A stretch of 64,000 bases of DNA. It comes from Streptomyces sp. NBC_01716 (GTDB lineage: Bacteria; Actinomycetota; Actinomycetes; Streptomycetales; Streptomycetaceae). How positions within the stretch are numbered: the stretch's first letter is position 1; every line of letters begins with the position of its first letter. The stretch is taken from assembly GCF_036248275.1 (NCBI RefSeq), contig NZ_CP109181.1, forward strand, positions 8,608,618-8,672,617. The letters run 5' to 3'. Below, one piece after another: positions 1-8,688 of this stretch. Made by a program: the position numbers and the translations under genes. The notes below the pieces were generated by a model. The model was not told where the DNA came from. It made no database searches and saw only the letters and a program-made list of their open reading frames with translations.

Positions 1-365
1 CAGGGCTCGAGCGCGAGCCTGGAGGGTTGTGAGGGCGGAGGGCGGGGTGGCCGCCGGCGGGATGATGATGGTGTGCGCCTTGAGCAGTGTCCTGATCTTC
101 AGCAGAGTGCGGTGCACGGCGGTCCGACTGCTGTCGAACAGCACGGTGAGGGGTTCCGCGGCCAGTGCGACCTGCGGGTGAAGGACGGCTGCCAGGACCT
201 GTCGGGAAAGGCGAGCCGGGGCGGGCGGCCGTGCTTGACGTCGCCGTCGAGGGCCAAAGTGTCGGTGAGATCGCTCAGTTGCCGCCGGGACATGCCGGTC
301 AGAGCGGGATCGGACAGGAGAGCGTGGTCCCACTCCGGGGCCGGCTCCTGCGGAGCCCGGGGGCA
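1..365 (-). pseudogene. Transposase fragment, cut by window edge
   Basis: The minus strand reads as the N-terminal part of a transposase. A stretch around LTGMSRRQLSDLTDTLA is followed, with one frame change, by LAAEPLTVLFDSSRTAVHRT and an HTH-like segment that runs off the window at base 1. The frame change near base 215 marks it as decayed. It directly abuts the end of the ISAzo13-like remnant, so this is a nested or stacked insertion scar. The family is unassigned; an IS5-like HTH_Tnp_4 N-terminus is likely. It is incomplete, so it could be longer outside the window. Confidence 0.5.
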
Positions 366-1560
366 CGGCTGGGGGTGAGGGCATAGTTCCAGTCGCCGTG
401 GAGGGCGTGTCGGGTCAGTGGCAGGGACGCCATCTCCGCGTCGACGATCTGGACTCCGGTGGGTAGACGTTGGTGTCCAGCTCGGCCATGACACGCAGTC
501 CGGTGCGGGTGGTGGTCGCGGCGATGAACTGGACGATGACTTCGTGGCTGGTCAGCGGGCGGCCGCGCCAGTTCATCGTGATGTGCGAGAAGAGCCGGTG
601 CTCGCTCTTGTTCCGCTTCGATGTGCCCGGCGGCAGGTGGCACACAGTGATCGTAAGTCCTGTTGCGGCCGCGAGCTGGGCGAGTTCGAGCTTCCAGGCT
701 CGGGTGCGGTAGCTGTTCGAGCCGCCCGCGTCGGCGGTGATGAGCAGTCGCGTCGCCTGCGGGTAGGCGGCCCGGCCCTGGCCGCACCACCAGCGGCGGA
801 TCGATTCCACCGTGAACGCGGCGGTCTCGTGATCGGTGCCCACGTTGACCCAGCCGGCGTTCGCCGCGAAATCGTAGATCCCTTACGGGGCGGCCTTGCC
901 CAGCTGGGGGTCGGCGAAGTCATGGACGTTCACCGGCACCGGATCAGCCGCAGGCCGCCACTGGAGGCTGTTGTTCTTGAACTCACCGACGAGCTCTTTC
1001 TTCTTGGCGTCCACGCTGATCACCGGCTGGCCGGCGTCCCGGTGATCGCGAGCCTGCTCGTTGAGGTAGCGGAACTGGGCATCCGGGTCCGGATGTTGGC
1101 TTCCCTCGATGGTCTTGGTGTTGGCCTGCAGATGAAGCCTTCCTCCCGCAGCAGGTCGGCGACGGTGTCCGCACTGACTTTGTGTCCGGTCCGGGGCAGC
1201 TCCCGCGCCAGCGTGCGGGTCGACTTCACCGTCCACCGCAGCGGCGACATCGGATCGCCTCGCTCGTCCGGCTCGACCAGCGCCAGCAGTGTCGGCTGCA
1301 GCCCCGGATCGAGATCTGCGACCCTCTTGCGGCCTCCGCCCGGCCGCCGCACCCGCCTCAGAGGCTCCTCGCTGGCCTCCAGCTCGGACATGCCCTTGCG
1401 GACCGTGGTCTAACTGACCGAGGCCGCACGCGCCACGGCCCGGACACCACGGTGTCCCAGAACACGGGCCTCTGTGGCCATCAGCAGCCGTCGTTGCCGC
1501 TCATCCAGATGCGGGAACAACAACCGCGAACTTCGTGGCGAGTTGGGCATAGAGCTTATC
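366..1560 (-). pseudogene. ISAzo13-family transposase, multiply frameshifted
   Basis: Fragments in all three minus frames line up in order as one ISAzo13-type DDE transposase. The N-terminus has HLDERQRRLLMATEARVLGH and a TAG stop after ARAASVS. Then come MSELEASEEPLRRVRRPGGG, the region YLNEQARDHRDAGQPVISVD (first catalytic Asp), and LLITADAGGSNSYRTRAWKL (second Asp). Next is HLPPGTSKRNKSEHRLFSHI (Glu), and the typical end LPLTRHALHGDWNYAL. At least three frame changes plus the stop make it non-functional. Together with the neighbouring remnants it shows that the left edge of the nucleoside cluster is an insertion hot spot. Confidence 0.8.
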
Positions 1561-1744
1561 CGGGATGCGCATACAACGAGCCATGGGACGGGAAGCAATA
1601 CCTTGATGATCTGCAAGCCCTTAGCCTCGTGCCTTCTTGAGGGGTGCTGTCCGGCAGGTGGGCGAGAAGCAGAGAGTGGCTCTGAGCTGCAACGATAGGA
1701 CTTACTGAGGGTCCTGTGCGTGGTAGCGGAGAGACCCTCTCCAG

Positions 1745-2262
1745 GTGAAAGAAACGCGGGTCCTGCCCACGTGTCCGTATCGATGGCGGCGGTCGCGGGG
1801 TGGTTGCCCAGGCCGGCTCGGCGTTGCTGGTCGATACCGTCCACAAGTCCGCCGGACACCGCAGTATCGGCGGCACTTACGCCGTGATCCAAGCCGTGGG
1901 CCGTGCAGGATCCGGGCAAGATTTTGCTGTGGCACTCGACGGGGGGCCGCCTGGCTGATGTCGGCATGCTGCGGGCGGAAGCGGGGGTGTTCGGCCCGGT
2001 GGCCTCCGATCCGACGGGCCCCCGTCTCGTCGCCGCTCTTGCCGCGTCCGGCCTGAAGGCTCTCGCTGCGATCCGGGCCACATGTCCTGAATACGAACGC
2101 GGGTCTGGGAGCTGGCCGGGGCCCACGCTCCGGCCGCGGACGGGCAGGTGACCGTGGACGTCAACGGCGTGCTGGCCCTTGCGCACTCCGAGAAGCGGTA
2201 CGCAACCGCGACCTGGAAAAAGCCCTTCGGCCATCATCCGCGCCTCGTGTTCGTCATGGCGA
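1745..2262 (+). pseudogene. IS1380-family transposase, N-terminal fragment
   Basis: Three plus-strand frames together give the start of an IS1380-type transposase: IDGGGRGVVAQAGSALLVDT, then DPGKILL and LADVGMLRAEAGVFGPVASD, then VTVDVNGVLALAHSEKRYAT ending at WKKPFGHHP. The family normally continues for about 250 further residues; here it stops within about 20 codons. Two frame changes and the truncation make it a dead remnant. It is the last mobile-element scar before the biosynthetic cluster. Confidence 0.75.
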
Positions 2263-2588
2263 AGCAGCACAGCGGATTCAGGTAGTTGAGGAACTGCAAT
2301 GGACGGAGTGAGAAGTTCTGCACCTGACAAGGACGGAGACGTACCACCTGACGCGGCCTACCGATCCGCTCGTTTCGAGGCCGCCGAGGCGAGCGTCGTC
2401 GGCTTCGGTGGGGGAGCGGCTTCCCGGTTTCCGTGCGCCCTCTCGGAGTCATCAGGCGATGGGTAACGGCGTCCAGCACCCGAGGGCACCAGCCATATAA
2501 GTCTCGATTTACACTACAGAATCACAGGAGCAACGGGTTAACGTGAGGAACCGTTATCTCGGGCATGAACGGAAGGAGATGTATCATC
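2263..2588. other. Noncoding region upstream of the cluster's first gene
   Basis: No credible gene. The last 90 bases (about 2495-2588) are clearly lower in GC than their surroundings and include a GGAAGGAG ribosome-binding site at 2571-2578, ten bases before the ATG at 2589. A promoter for the methyltransferase is expected here, but no convincing -10/-35 pair can be assigned by eye. Confidence 0.4.
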
Positions 2589-3278
2589 ATGCCGGAACCC
2601 ATCTCCATCGAAGCGATCACGCGGAACAATATACGCCGATTTGCCATCGACCGGGAAAATGTGTTTTCCCTCCTCGGGAAGGAGTGGTCAATCTTGCCGA
2701 ACGTATATCCGTCGGGCTCCTTCTCATCCACTGAATTTTTTACTTACCAAGACATCTACCCGCCAGCTGGCGGAAAATTCCTGGAGATCGGCTGCGGCGC
2801 GGGTGTTACTGCTGTCACTGCAGCCATATCAGGTTGTGACGCGGTGGTTGCGTCCGACATCAATCCGCAGGCGGTCCGCAATACTGGGATCAACATAGCC
2901 CGGCACGGTGTGGACGAAAAGGTAAGCGTACGCCACGGGGACCTATTCAGTGCTGTCAGAGTCAACGAGAGGTTCGACTGTATTTTCTGGAACTCCAACG
3001 GAATCGAGATGCCGTCCGACTACACGCACCAGTCCGAGTTCGAGAAAGCATTCTTCGATCCTGGGTACGAAAGTCATCGGCGATACGTAGAAGAGGGACC
3101 GAATCATCTGACACGCGGTGGGCGTCTGCTGATCGGATTCAGCGGGCATGGAAACGTCAGTCTGCTTCGTAACTTCGCCGAACGGACCGGGCACACGTTC
3201 ATCGAGCGAGCTCGTTCGCAGTCCGCTACCCGAACCATCAAACATCCCCACCTGCTCCTCGAACTGGTGCCGACGTGA
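2589..3278 (+). CDS. Class I SAM-dependent methyltransferase
   Basis: A 229-aa protein. The Rossmann-fold SAM motif I is clear (GGKFLEIGCGAGVTAVTAA, about residues 65-83), followed by an acidic loop (VVASDINPQAV) and the motif II/III region RFDCIFWNSNG. The start at 2589 is preferred to the in-frame ATG at 2565, because the GGAAGGAG site at 2571-2578 lies between the two. It is the first gene of the nucleoside cluster and converges on the Dap cassette, 125 bases away. An HemK/PrmC-like layout suggests N- or O-methylation. The substrate is unknown; modification of the nucleoside or its amino-acid side chain is inference from position. Confidence 0.8.
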   Translation: MPEPISIEAITRNNIRRFAIDRENVFSLLGKEWSILPNVYPSGSFSSTEFFTYQDIYPPAGGKFLEIGCGAGVTAVTAAISGCDAVVASDINPQAVRNTGINIARHGVDEKVSVRHGDLFSAVRVNERFDCIFWNSNGIEMPSDYTHQSEFEKAFFDPGYESHRRYVEEGPNHLTRGGRLLIGFSGHGNVSLLRNFAERTGHTFIERARSQSATRTIKHPHLLLELVPT

Positions 3279-3403
3279 TACCGCATTGATGGACGGCTGG
3301 AAACACGAGGATAGCGCGGCAGTTGTTGTCGGTCGCGCCCGCCGCATGAAAAGATCGCGCCAATCATATCACCGGACCCTGAGTGTCGGATTCGTGAGGC
3401 GCC

Positions 3404-4405
3404 TCACCACCGCTCGGTCTCGCCGAAGAAGTCTGGGATTCGTAGGGAGCTTTCAGACTCGTGAGCCTCATGGAGGATGAAGACACCTACCGCCAGATCG
3501 AGGACCCCGAGCCCGAACGGCGAAAAGACAACGGGGCGGCCCGGGTCGAGGGTCACCAAGTTGTTGAGGACGTCGGCAAGCGTGCCGGTGACGAAGTCAC
3601 GGCTGCCTGACGCCTGCTCTGCGAGGTGGGGAGAGGTACTGGCCTTCAGGCAGTGACCGACGTCGTCGAGGATGTTCTGCGCTGCGAGTATCACCCGTGG
3701 TTCGAGGTCTCGTAGCGAGATGTTCAGGACGAGTTGGCCGGCTTCGAACGGCTTGGCAACGTAGGGCTGAAGTGCCGTGGTGGCGAACACGATCGTCTCG
3801 GCCTCCAGCGCGGCTGCACGGTCGGCGGTGAAATCGACGGGGACGCCCTGCGTCTGGTCGATATGGTCGGCGAGGGCGTTGCCAGAAAACTCGTCCAGGT
3901 CGTGAACCACGTAGGAGTCCGGCGTACAGCCGGCTGTATGAAGGTAGTTGGCGATGTTCCGGGCGATCACCCCGGCACCCACGACCGCGATCCTCGTCCC
4001 CCCGTACCCGCCGGGACGCAGGGCGCGCGCCGCCAGCGCCGCCGATGCGGCCGTACGTGCCGAACTGATGGTCGCGGCCTCGATACAGGCTACGGGATAG
4101 CCCGTCTCGTAGTCGTTGAGGATGAGCACGGCCGATGCCCGAGGTATCCCAGATTTCGTGTTCTCTGGGAAGCTGGCGATCCATTTGAGACCGGCAAACC
4201 GCACGTTGGCACCGAGATGAGCGGGGAGTGCGATGATGCGGGAATCTGAATTCCCGGGAAAGCGTAGAAAGTGGCTGTCCGGATTGACGGCCTCCCCCGC
4301 ACTGTGGTGCAGGTACGTGTTTCTTACGATATCGAGAACCTTTTCTCTGTTACTCTCCAGGATATCTCGTGCCGTTCCGCCGGTGATGATGTCAAAACGC
4401 TGCAC
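3404..4405 (-). CDS. sbnB: SbnB-like dehydrogenase (L-Dap biosynthesis)
   Basis: A 333-aa member of the ornithine cyclodeaminase/mu-crystallin family. The Rossmann dinucleotide motif is IAVVGAGVIARNIANYL, and the family signature KWIASFPENTKSGIPRASAV lies in the N-terminal half. In the staphyloferrin B and zwittermicin-type pathways, SbnB oxidises N-(2-amino-2-carboxyethyl)-glutamate with NAD to release L-2,3-diaminopropionate and 2-oxoglutarate. The adjacent SbnA homologue upstream makes that assignment strong. The start is the GTG at 4405, preceded by AAGGAGAG; the longer in-frame ATG at 4477 would overlap the end of sbnA. It is the last gene of a three-gene minus-strand operon. Confidence 0.87.
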   Translation of the reverse strand: MQRFDIITGGTARDILESNREKVLDIVRNTYLHHSAGEAVNPDSHFLRFPGNSDSRIIALPAHLGANVRFAGLKWIASFPENTKSGIPRASAVLILNDYETGYPVACIEAATISSARTAASAALAARALRPGGYGGTRIAVVGAGVIARNIANYLHTAGCTPDSYVVHDLDEFSGNALADHIDQTQGVPVDFTADRAAALEAETIVFATTALQPYVAKPFEAGQLVLNISLRDLEPRVILAAQNILDDVGHCLKASTSPHLAEQASGSRDFVTGTLADVLNNLVTLDPGRPVVFSPFGLGVLDLAVGVFILHEAHESESSLRIPDFFGETERW

Positions 4406-4425
4406 AGTTTCTGACTCTCCTTCGC

Positions 4426-5403
4426 TTACTTCTTCGGACCGTCGGAGACTCGCGGAACCAACAGTGTTTGCGGCCATCGCTCAGCCACCCACGTGTCGTT
4501 GTAGATCGTTTCGAGATAACGGTCCCCGAGATCTGGGGAGATAGCCACAATGATGCTGCCGAGCGGGAGTTCCTTGGCCATGCTCTGTACGGCGGCAAGT
4601 ACGGTGCCGCTCGATCCGCCGAGAAGGATCCCGCGTTGGGCAGCGATCCTCCTACACATGGCGATGGTCTCGGATTCGGTCACGTGAATTACTTTGTCGA
4701 TCTTCTCTTCGTTGAGGATTTCCGGCCGTCTGCTGGTGCCGAGTCCTGGGATATGGCGCCGGGTGGCGGGACCGCCGAATGTCACCGAACCCACAATATC
4801 GACCGCGATGATCCGGGTGGTCAGGCTGTGCTCCCGGACAAAATCCGCGCAGCCCATCAGCGTTCCGGTCGTCCCCGCGCCGATGAAGACATAGTCGACG
4901 TGGCCGAGTTCCCCGAATATTGATTGAGCTGTACGGTCCCGGTGGACCCGTGGGCCAGCCGCGCTGGCGTACTGGTTCGGCCAGTACAGACCGGGCTCGC
5001 GTGCGAGACGCCGGCGTATATACCTGACGCGAGACTGGAGAAATCCGCCGTTCTCGTCCACCGTATTGATGACGACGATCTCGACACCCAAGGCTTCCAT
5101 GATCCGTACCGACTGGGCATTCGTGTTGGGGTCGGTGACACAGGTCAGGGGATACCCCTTTGCGGCGCACACCACCGCCAGGGCCACGCCGAGGTTGCCG
5201 GACGTCGACTCGATCAGGCGGCCGGGCGGAAACCACCCGGACGCCTCAGCTTCCGCTACCAGGGCGACAGCGGTCTTAAGCTTTACCGACCCAGCAGCGT
5301 TGAGGCCTTCGACCTTGAGGTAGACAGAGCTTCTGGGAGCTAGTTCGTCAAATCGGAGGAACAGGTCGTCGGGCACGATTTCGTAGATTTCATTGGCTAT
5401 CAC
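4426..5403 (-). CDS. sbnA: SbnA-like PLP synthase (L-Dap biosynthesis)
   Basis: A 325-aa protein of the cysteine synthase/CBS fold-type II family. It has the PLP-lysine segment NAAGSVKLKTA (Lys41 by position), the substrate loop ESTSGNLGVALA and the phosphate-binding loop IGAGTTGTLMG. SbnA enzymes condense O-phosphoserine with glutamate to N-(2-amino-2-carboxyethyl)-glutamate, which SbnB then cleaves to L-2,3-diaminopropionate. The gene lies 20 bases upstream of sbnB, and its ATG overlaps the stop of the formyltransferase-like gene (ATGA type), so the three are probably co-translated. A plain cysteine synthase is the alternative, but the SbnB partner argues for Dap. Confidence 0.87.
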   Translation of the reverse strand: MIANEIYEIVPDDLFLRFDELAPRSSVYLKVEGLNAAGSVKLKTAVALVAEAEASGWFPPGRLIESTSGNLGVALAVVCAAKGYPLTCVTDPNTNAQSVRIMEALGVEIVVINTVDENGGFLQSRVRYIRRRLAREPGLYWPNQYASAAGPRVHRDRTAQSIFGELGHVDYVFIGAGTTGTLMGCADFVREHSLTTRIIAVDIVGSVTFGGPATRRHIPGLGTSRRPEILNEEKIDKVIHVTESETIAMCRRIAAQRGILLGGSSGTVLAAVQSMAKELPLGSIIVAISPDLGDRYLETIYNDTWVAERWPQTLLVPRVSDGPKK

Positions 5404-6296
5404 GATGACCCGATCGGATTCTTCCTGGCCCCGGACGGAGCCGATTTCTGTGCGGCAGCTCGCATGGCTGCGTAGGCGGCTTCCGAGGCGGCCTGCCGTT
5501 CCGGTGTGAAGGCGTCGCGCCTGAACTCGGGGGAGCCGTGCGGAGATGGTGCGGGGACGACACCCGCGTATGTGGTGTCGCGGCCTTCAGTCATGTCGTG
5601 CGCCACTGCCCTCAGGACGTTGAAGGCCAGCATGAAGGAGTGCCCCTTGCAGCTCCAGATGGATTCGAAGGTGAACGGATCAGTGAACGTCACGGCGCGC
5701 ACTACGGGCCCGGTATCGACCCCGGTGTCGACGAAGTGGGCCGTCGCTCCGGCGGCGGCTCGGAACAGCGTGGGGTCCTGCAGAAGCGCGGTCTGCTCTA
5801 TCGCGAAGGTCCCTCTGGCGTGGGGCAGCACAGCGGAATGGGCGTTGATGATGCGGGATTCCGTCATCTCAATCCACCACGGAGCCAGGATCCTGTCGAG
5901 GAACACGAAGAGGAACGGTCTACTCGGACCTGCGCACTGCGTGTCGAGCCACTTCCTGGCAGCCTCACTGTTGAGATTCCTGCCCAGGAAAACAGTGTCC
6001 GGATCCTGGGTCACCGTATGTCTTGGGACTCCGAAGTCCCTGATCATGGTCCGTTCGGTCTCGCTCAGATCGGGATACAGCTGGTACAGACGCTCCCACG
6101 CGCCCTCATCCAGAGACCGTTCGCCCTGATACGTCCGGTGGAAGTTGTCCCGGGCTATCCTGACGGCCTTCGGCAGTGGATCGTCCCGTAGGACAACCCC
6201 ATGGAAGCTCTCTTTGGTGCCGAACTCGGCAAGCCAGTCGGTGACCAGATAGGCGGCGTGGAGGGTGTTCTCGGTGAGCAGGAAGTAGGGAGACAA
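5400..6296 (-). CDS. Formyltransferase-fold enzyme
   Basis: A 298-aa protein with the hallmarks of 10-formyl-tetrahydrofolate-dependent formyltransferases (Fmt/PurN/ArnA fold). The active-site Asn-x-His-Ser is in SRIINAHSAVLPHARGTFAI, and the catalytic Asp in HFVDTGVDTGPVV. The Fmt C-terminal tRNA-binding domain is not evident, so tRNA formylation is unlikely. It heads the operon with sbnA and sbnB and overlaps sbnA by four bases, suggesting that a Dap-derived amine is the formyl acceptor, or that it acts as a hydroxymethyl or formyl donor step. That substrate is inference. Confidence 0.78.
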   Translation of the reverse strand: MSPYFLLTENTLHAAYLVTDWLAEFGTKESFHGVVLRDDPLPKAVRIARDNFHRTYQGERSLDEGAWERLYQLYPDLSETERTMIRDFGVPRHTVTQDPDTVFLGRNLNSEAARKWLDTQCAGPSRPFLFVFLDRILAPWWIEMTESRIINAHSAVLPHARGTFAIEQTALLQDPTLFRAAAGATAHFVDTGVDTGPVVRAVTFTDPFTFESIWSCKGHSFMLAFNVLRAVAHDMTEGRDTTYAGVVPAPSPHGSPEFRRDAFTPERQAASEAAYAAMRAAAQKSAPSGARKNPIGSS

Positions 6297-6443
6297 GGAG
6301 CGGGACTTCCCTTCTGACCGCCGGCAGTGGTTGGCCGGCTTCTCGGTGATCGTCAGCCGTCATGGTTCAGTAGCAGCCCTCGTGCTCGCGGAGCGCTCGA
6401 ACGCTCCGCCGTCGGCAATGAGGCGCACGGTCACCTGAGCCAG

Positions 6444-6705
6444 TCAGAGATGCCGCCCAGCAGCGGTGACCACGTAGTGGAGCGTCGGCCTGGCCGTACC
6501 GGACGCGTCCACCGTCGCGTGCCAGAATTGCGCCGTGCCACCGAGTTCTTTCAGCCCCTCGGTGGACGGACGCACGGCGTGAAGCCCCGCGCGGTGCGAC
6601 GTGGACGGGGAGATTCAAGTAGGCCGGCAGTTGGCCGTGCTCGGGTGGAGGGCCGATAGCGGCAAACCGGTTCTGCAGGTCACGCAGTGTGGCCAGATAC
6701 CGCAC
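6444..6705 (-). pseudogene. Short frameshifted coding remnant, unknown
   Basis: From a GTG at 6705 the minus strand reads RYLATLRDLQNRFAAIG and PAYLNLPVHVAPRG with coding-like codon use. It then continues, only after a one-base frame change near 6577, as LHAVRPSTEGLKELGGTAQF and HATVDASGTARPTLHYVV, ending with TGA at 6444. Neither half is recognisable. It may be a decayed small gene lying between the formyltransferase operon and the small ORFs upstream, or a chance alignment. Confidence 0.25.
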
Positions 6706-6760
6706 CGAGTGGTTCTCGGTGTCCGTGCTGGGGCATCTGCGTGCCTGCTTGCCCCTCGAC

Positions 6761-6916
6761 CTACAGTCTTGTCTCCAGGGGCAGGTATCTGAGCTGGGGA
6801 GGCTTCCTATGTGGCGCGGCAGCCGGAGAGATCCCCGGAGGGCCGAAACCCCTACCGATGCCCATGCCGATGACATCGGGCGGGACGCCACTGCCGCTGA
6901 CTGAAAACTGACTCAT
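6761..6916 (-). CDS. Small Gly/Pro-rich peptide, unknown
   Basis: A 51-codon reading frame starts at an ATG preceded by an unusually good ribosome-binding site (AGGAAGGA, about five bases upstream). The peptide begins MSQFSVSGSGVPPDV, has a Gly/Pro-rich centre (IGMGIGRGFGPPGIS) and ends in a basic stretch rich in Pro and Arg. It has no cysteine. It lies 11 bases after the stop of another small frame on the same strand and upstream of the formyltransferase/Dap operon. It could be a peptide scaffold or a regulatory leader. No family is recognised, and a non-coding explanation remains possible. Confidence 0.4.
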   Translation of the reverse strand: MSQFSVSGSGVPPDVIGMGIGRGFGPPGISPAAAPHRKPPQLRYLPLETRL

Positions 6917-6927
6917 CGAATCCTTCC

Positions 6928-7155
6928 TCATAGGGCATAGAAGCAGGGCGGACTTCTCTTCATCCGGGTGACCGGGCAACGGATAAGAAAGTAACGAAGA
7001 TCAGATGCCTCGGGCCAAGTCCAGTCACATTTCAAGCCATCGATAAGTGGATCAGAATGGATCTTGAGATGCTCGCTCCACTGGCAGTCAAGGTACGCAT
7101 GCCCCAACGATTCGGCAATCCGTACACGCACCGTTGACGTCGTTCCGTCACGCAT
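6928..7155 (-). CDS. Small hypothetical protein, weak support
   Basis: A 75-codon frame (MRDGTTSTVRVRIAESLGHA, later HSDPLIDGLKCDWTWPEA) just upstream of the 51-codon peptide and transcribed the same way. Third-position GC is lower than in neighbouring genes, and no clear ribosome-binding site precedes the ATG, so coding support is weak. The interval also has to carry the promoter for the divergent 2OG oxygenase at 7205. Listed because the two small frames are tandem, 11 bases apart. Confidence 0.22.
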   Translation of the reverse strand: MRDGTTSTVRVRIAESLGHAYLDCQWSEHLKIHSDPLIDGLKCDWTWPEASDLRYFLIRCPVTRMKRSPPCFYAL

Positions 7156-7204
7156 GTAAGGGTGTTTATGACCTTCAAGTGACTACCCCTAGGAGGGTGT
7201 ACGG

Positions 7205-7852
7205 ATGCTCAATACGCAGGCGGAGTTCGAGCACATCACTGATCCTTTCGCTATCCATCTCGCGCAGAATGCTCTCGCGGTGGAAAGTGTGCAGTCCCTC
7301 TACGAGAACGCGCCGAGGGACGGATACAAGCGGGTGGTGGTAACAGATCCGAACCATGACAAGCAGTACGCAATGAATCTGCTTTCGTTACAGAAGGGTG
7401 GAGAAAAGATTCCGGCAGTTACCGACTCGCTTTCCCCGCAGTGGGAGCAACTGCTTGAGGAGTTGCGTGGGGACAAGTTCGTTGGTTGGCTCGAACGCGG
7501 GACGGGTATCAAGCTGCGGCATCTCGCAGCCGAGATCGGGATTTACATTCACGACCCTGGTGACTTCATATCGGTCCACAAGGACAAGACCGACAAGGCG
7601 CTGACAGCCATCCTCTACCTCACGCCGTACTGGCCCGAGGATGGCGGCGGCCAGTACGAGGTGCGGAATTCTCCGGACCCTGTGGAAGAGCCCGCGCGTC
7701 GTATCTCTCCACGTGCTGGTCAATTTCTCGCCTTCCCGCCCAGCGAGAAGTCCTGGCACTCGGTGTCCGAGGTGACCGCCGGCGACGAGGTCAAACGCAT
7801 CACCGTACAGCTGGAGTTCTGGCTGGAGGGCGGCGGCCAGCGGTCCGATTGA
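7205..7852 (+). CDS. 2OG-Fe(II) oxygenase, PolD/PolK-like candidate
   Basis: A 215-aa prolyl-4-hydroxylase-type dioxygenase. The iron facial triad is His125-x-Asp127 (SVHKDKTDKALTAILYLTP) and His185 (KSWHSVSEV), with a 2-oxoglutarate-binding Arg198 (VKRITVQLEFW). Translation starts after a strong AGGAGGG at 7191-7197. It is clearly paralogous to the oxygenase at 13851-14474, with the same HxDxxDKxLxxILYL...EDGG block and near-identical spacing. In polyoxin/nikkomycin biosynthesis two such enzymes (NikI/PolD, NikM/PolK) hydroxylate octosyl acid phosphate and shorten it to the aminohexuronic-acid precursor, which is the likely role here. Codon 62 is TTA, hinting at bldA control. Confidence 0.82.
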   Translation: MLNTQAEFEHITDPFAIHLAQNALAVESVQSLYENAPRDGYKRVVVTDPNHDKQYAMNLLSLQKGGEKIPAVTDSLSPQWEQLLEELRGDKFVGWLERGTGIKLRHLAAEIGIYIHDPGDFISVHKDKTDKALTAILYLTPYWPEDGGGQYEVRNSPDPVEEPARRISPRAGQFLAFPPSEKSWHSVSEVTAGDEVKRITVQLEFWLEGGGQRSD

Positions 7853-8688
7853 CGGCCCCCAGCTGTGGCCTGCCCGACGAGGAGCTTGCCGTGGCGAGCA
7901 TTTCGGCAACACCGGTCAGCGAGTCTGCCGAGGCTGCCCCTGGTTCATCGCCGCGCTCCGTCTCGCTCCCCTTCACAGATTCTGGACGAACGTATTAATG
8001 TCACCGTCGGCTGGCACGTTCTTATTTCTCGGGAACTGGTTTCTGGTTCTCGACGTTGCCCTGGCCGTGTCATTAAAATCTGAGTGCAGTCTCAAGGCGA
8101 ACAGAATCCCCTGTGCGGGGGCAGTGAGATTCCGCACCGCGTCTGGCATTCAGAGACGGAGGCCCAAGCCGGATATTCAGTCTCTGCAAGCCGGCGCTCT
8201 GGCGGGAGCTAACAGGAAGCATGGCGCACCCTTCCATCGACGCACCTTTTCGAGTGAACAGGTTTAGTTGGTAGATGATACCGGCGTGACTCCGCGAGGG
8301 TGCCGCCATCGAATGAGTCACAAATTCGCGCCGAAGAATATCGAGGCTCCCGCAAGATCACACGCGGACATTCGGTGGACGAAGTATTGGGAGAGGTCCT
8401 GTGATCAGCCCGAAGACACAGCGCACGTCTGCATAGCTGATGGCGTGGCCCCCGGGACGATCCATGCACAACTAATTCCGCGCTGCTCGACCGTTCTCTT
8501 CTCGGCTGTCGCATCGAGCAAGCTACACAGCACCACACGGAATTCAATGTGTGTCGCGGCAGTCCGGCGGTTCCGGCTCGACAGGCCACCAGAACTCTCC
8601 TCATACGCCCCCAGGTGCCGGCGCCGGGCTAAAGCGCTGCACGCCCCCATCGCGGTCCGGCACGGCCGCCCCACAGACGAGAGGCTTT
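7853..8688. other. Long intergenic region before the core operon
   Basis: About 830 bases with no gene I can support. Frames that cross it show no family resemblance and poor codon bias. GC is lower than in the flanking genes. It should contain the promoter of the enolpyruvyl transferase gene and may hold a vanished gene. No terminator or operator could be fixed by eye. Confidence 0.35.

Noticed and set aside
1410..2330. A 306-codon minus-strand frame
   Set aside because: Only its last 40 codons (the ISAzo13 N-terminus) are meaningful; the rest is antisense to the IS1380 remnant.
4426..5403. Cystathionine or cysteine synthase as part of an ezomycin-like pathway
   Set aside because: The adjacent SbnB homologue makes Dap synthesis the better reading, and no glycosyltransferase for an ezomycin-type disaccharide is present.
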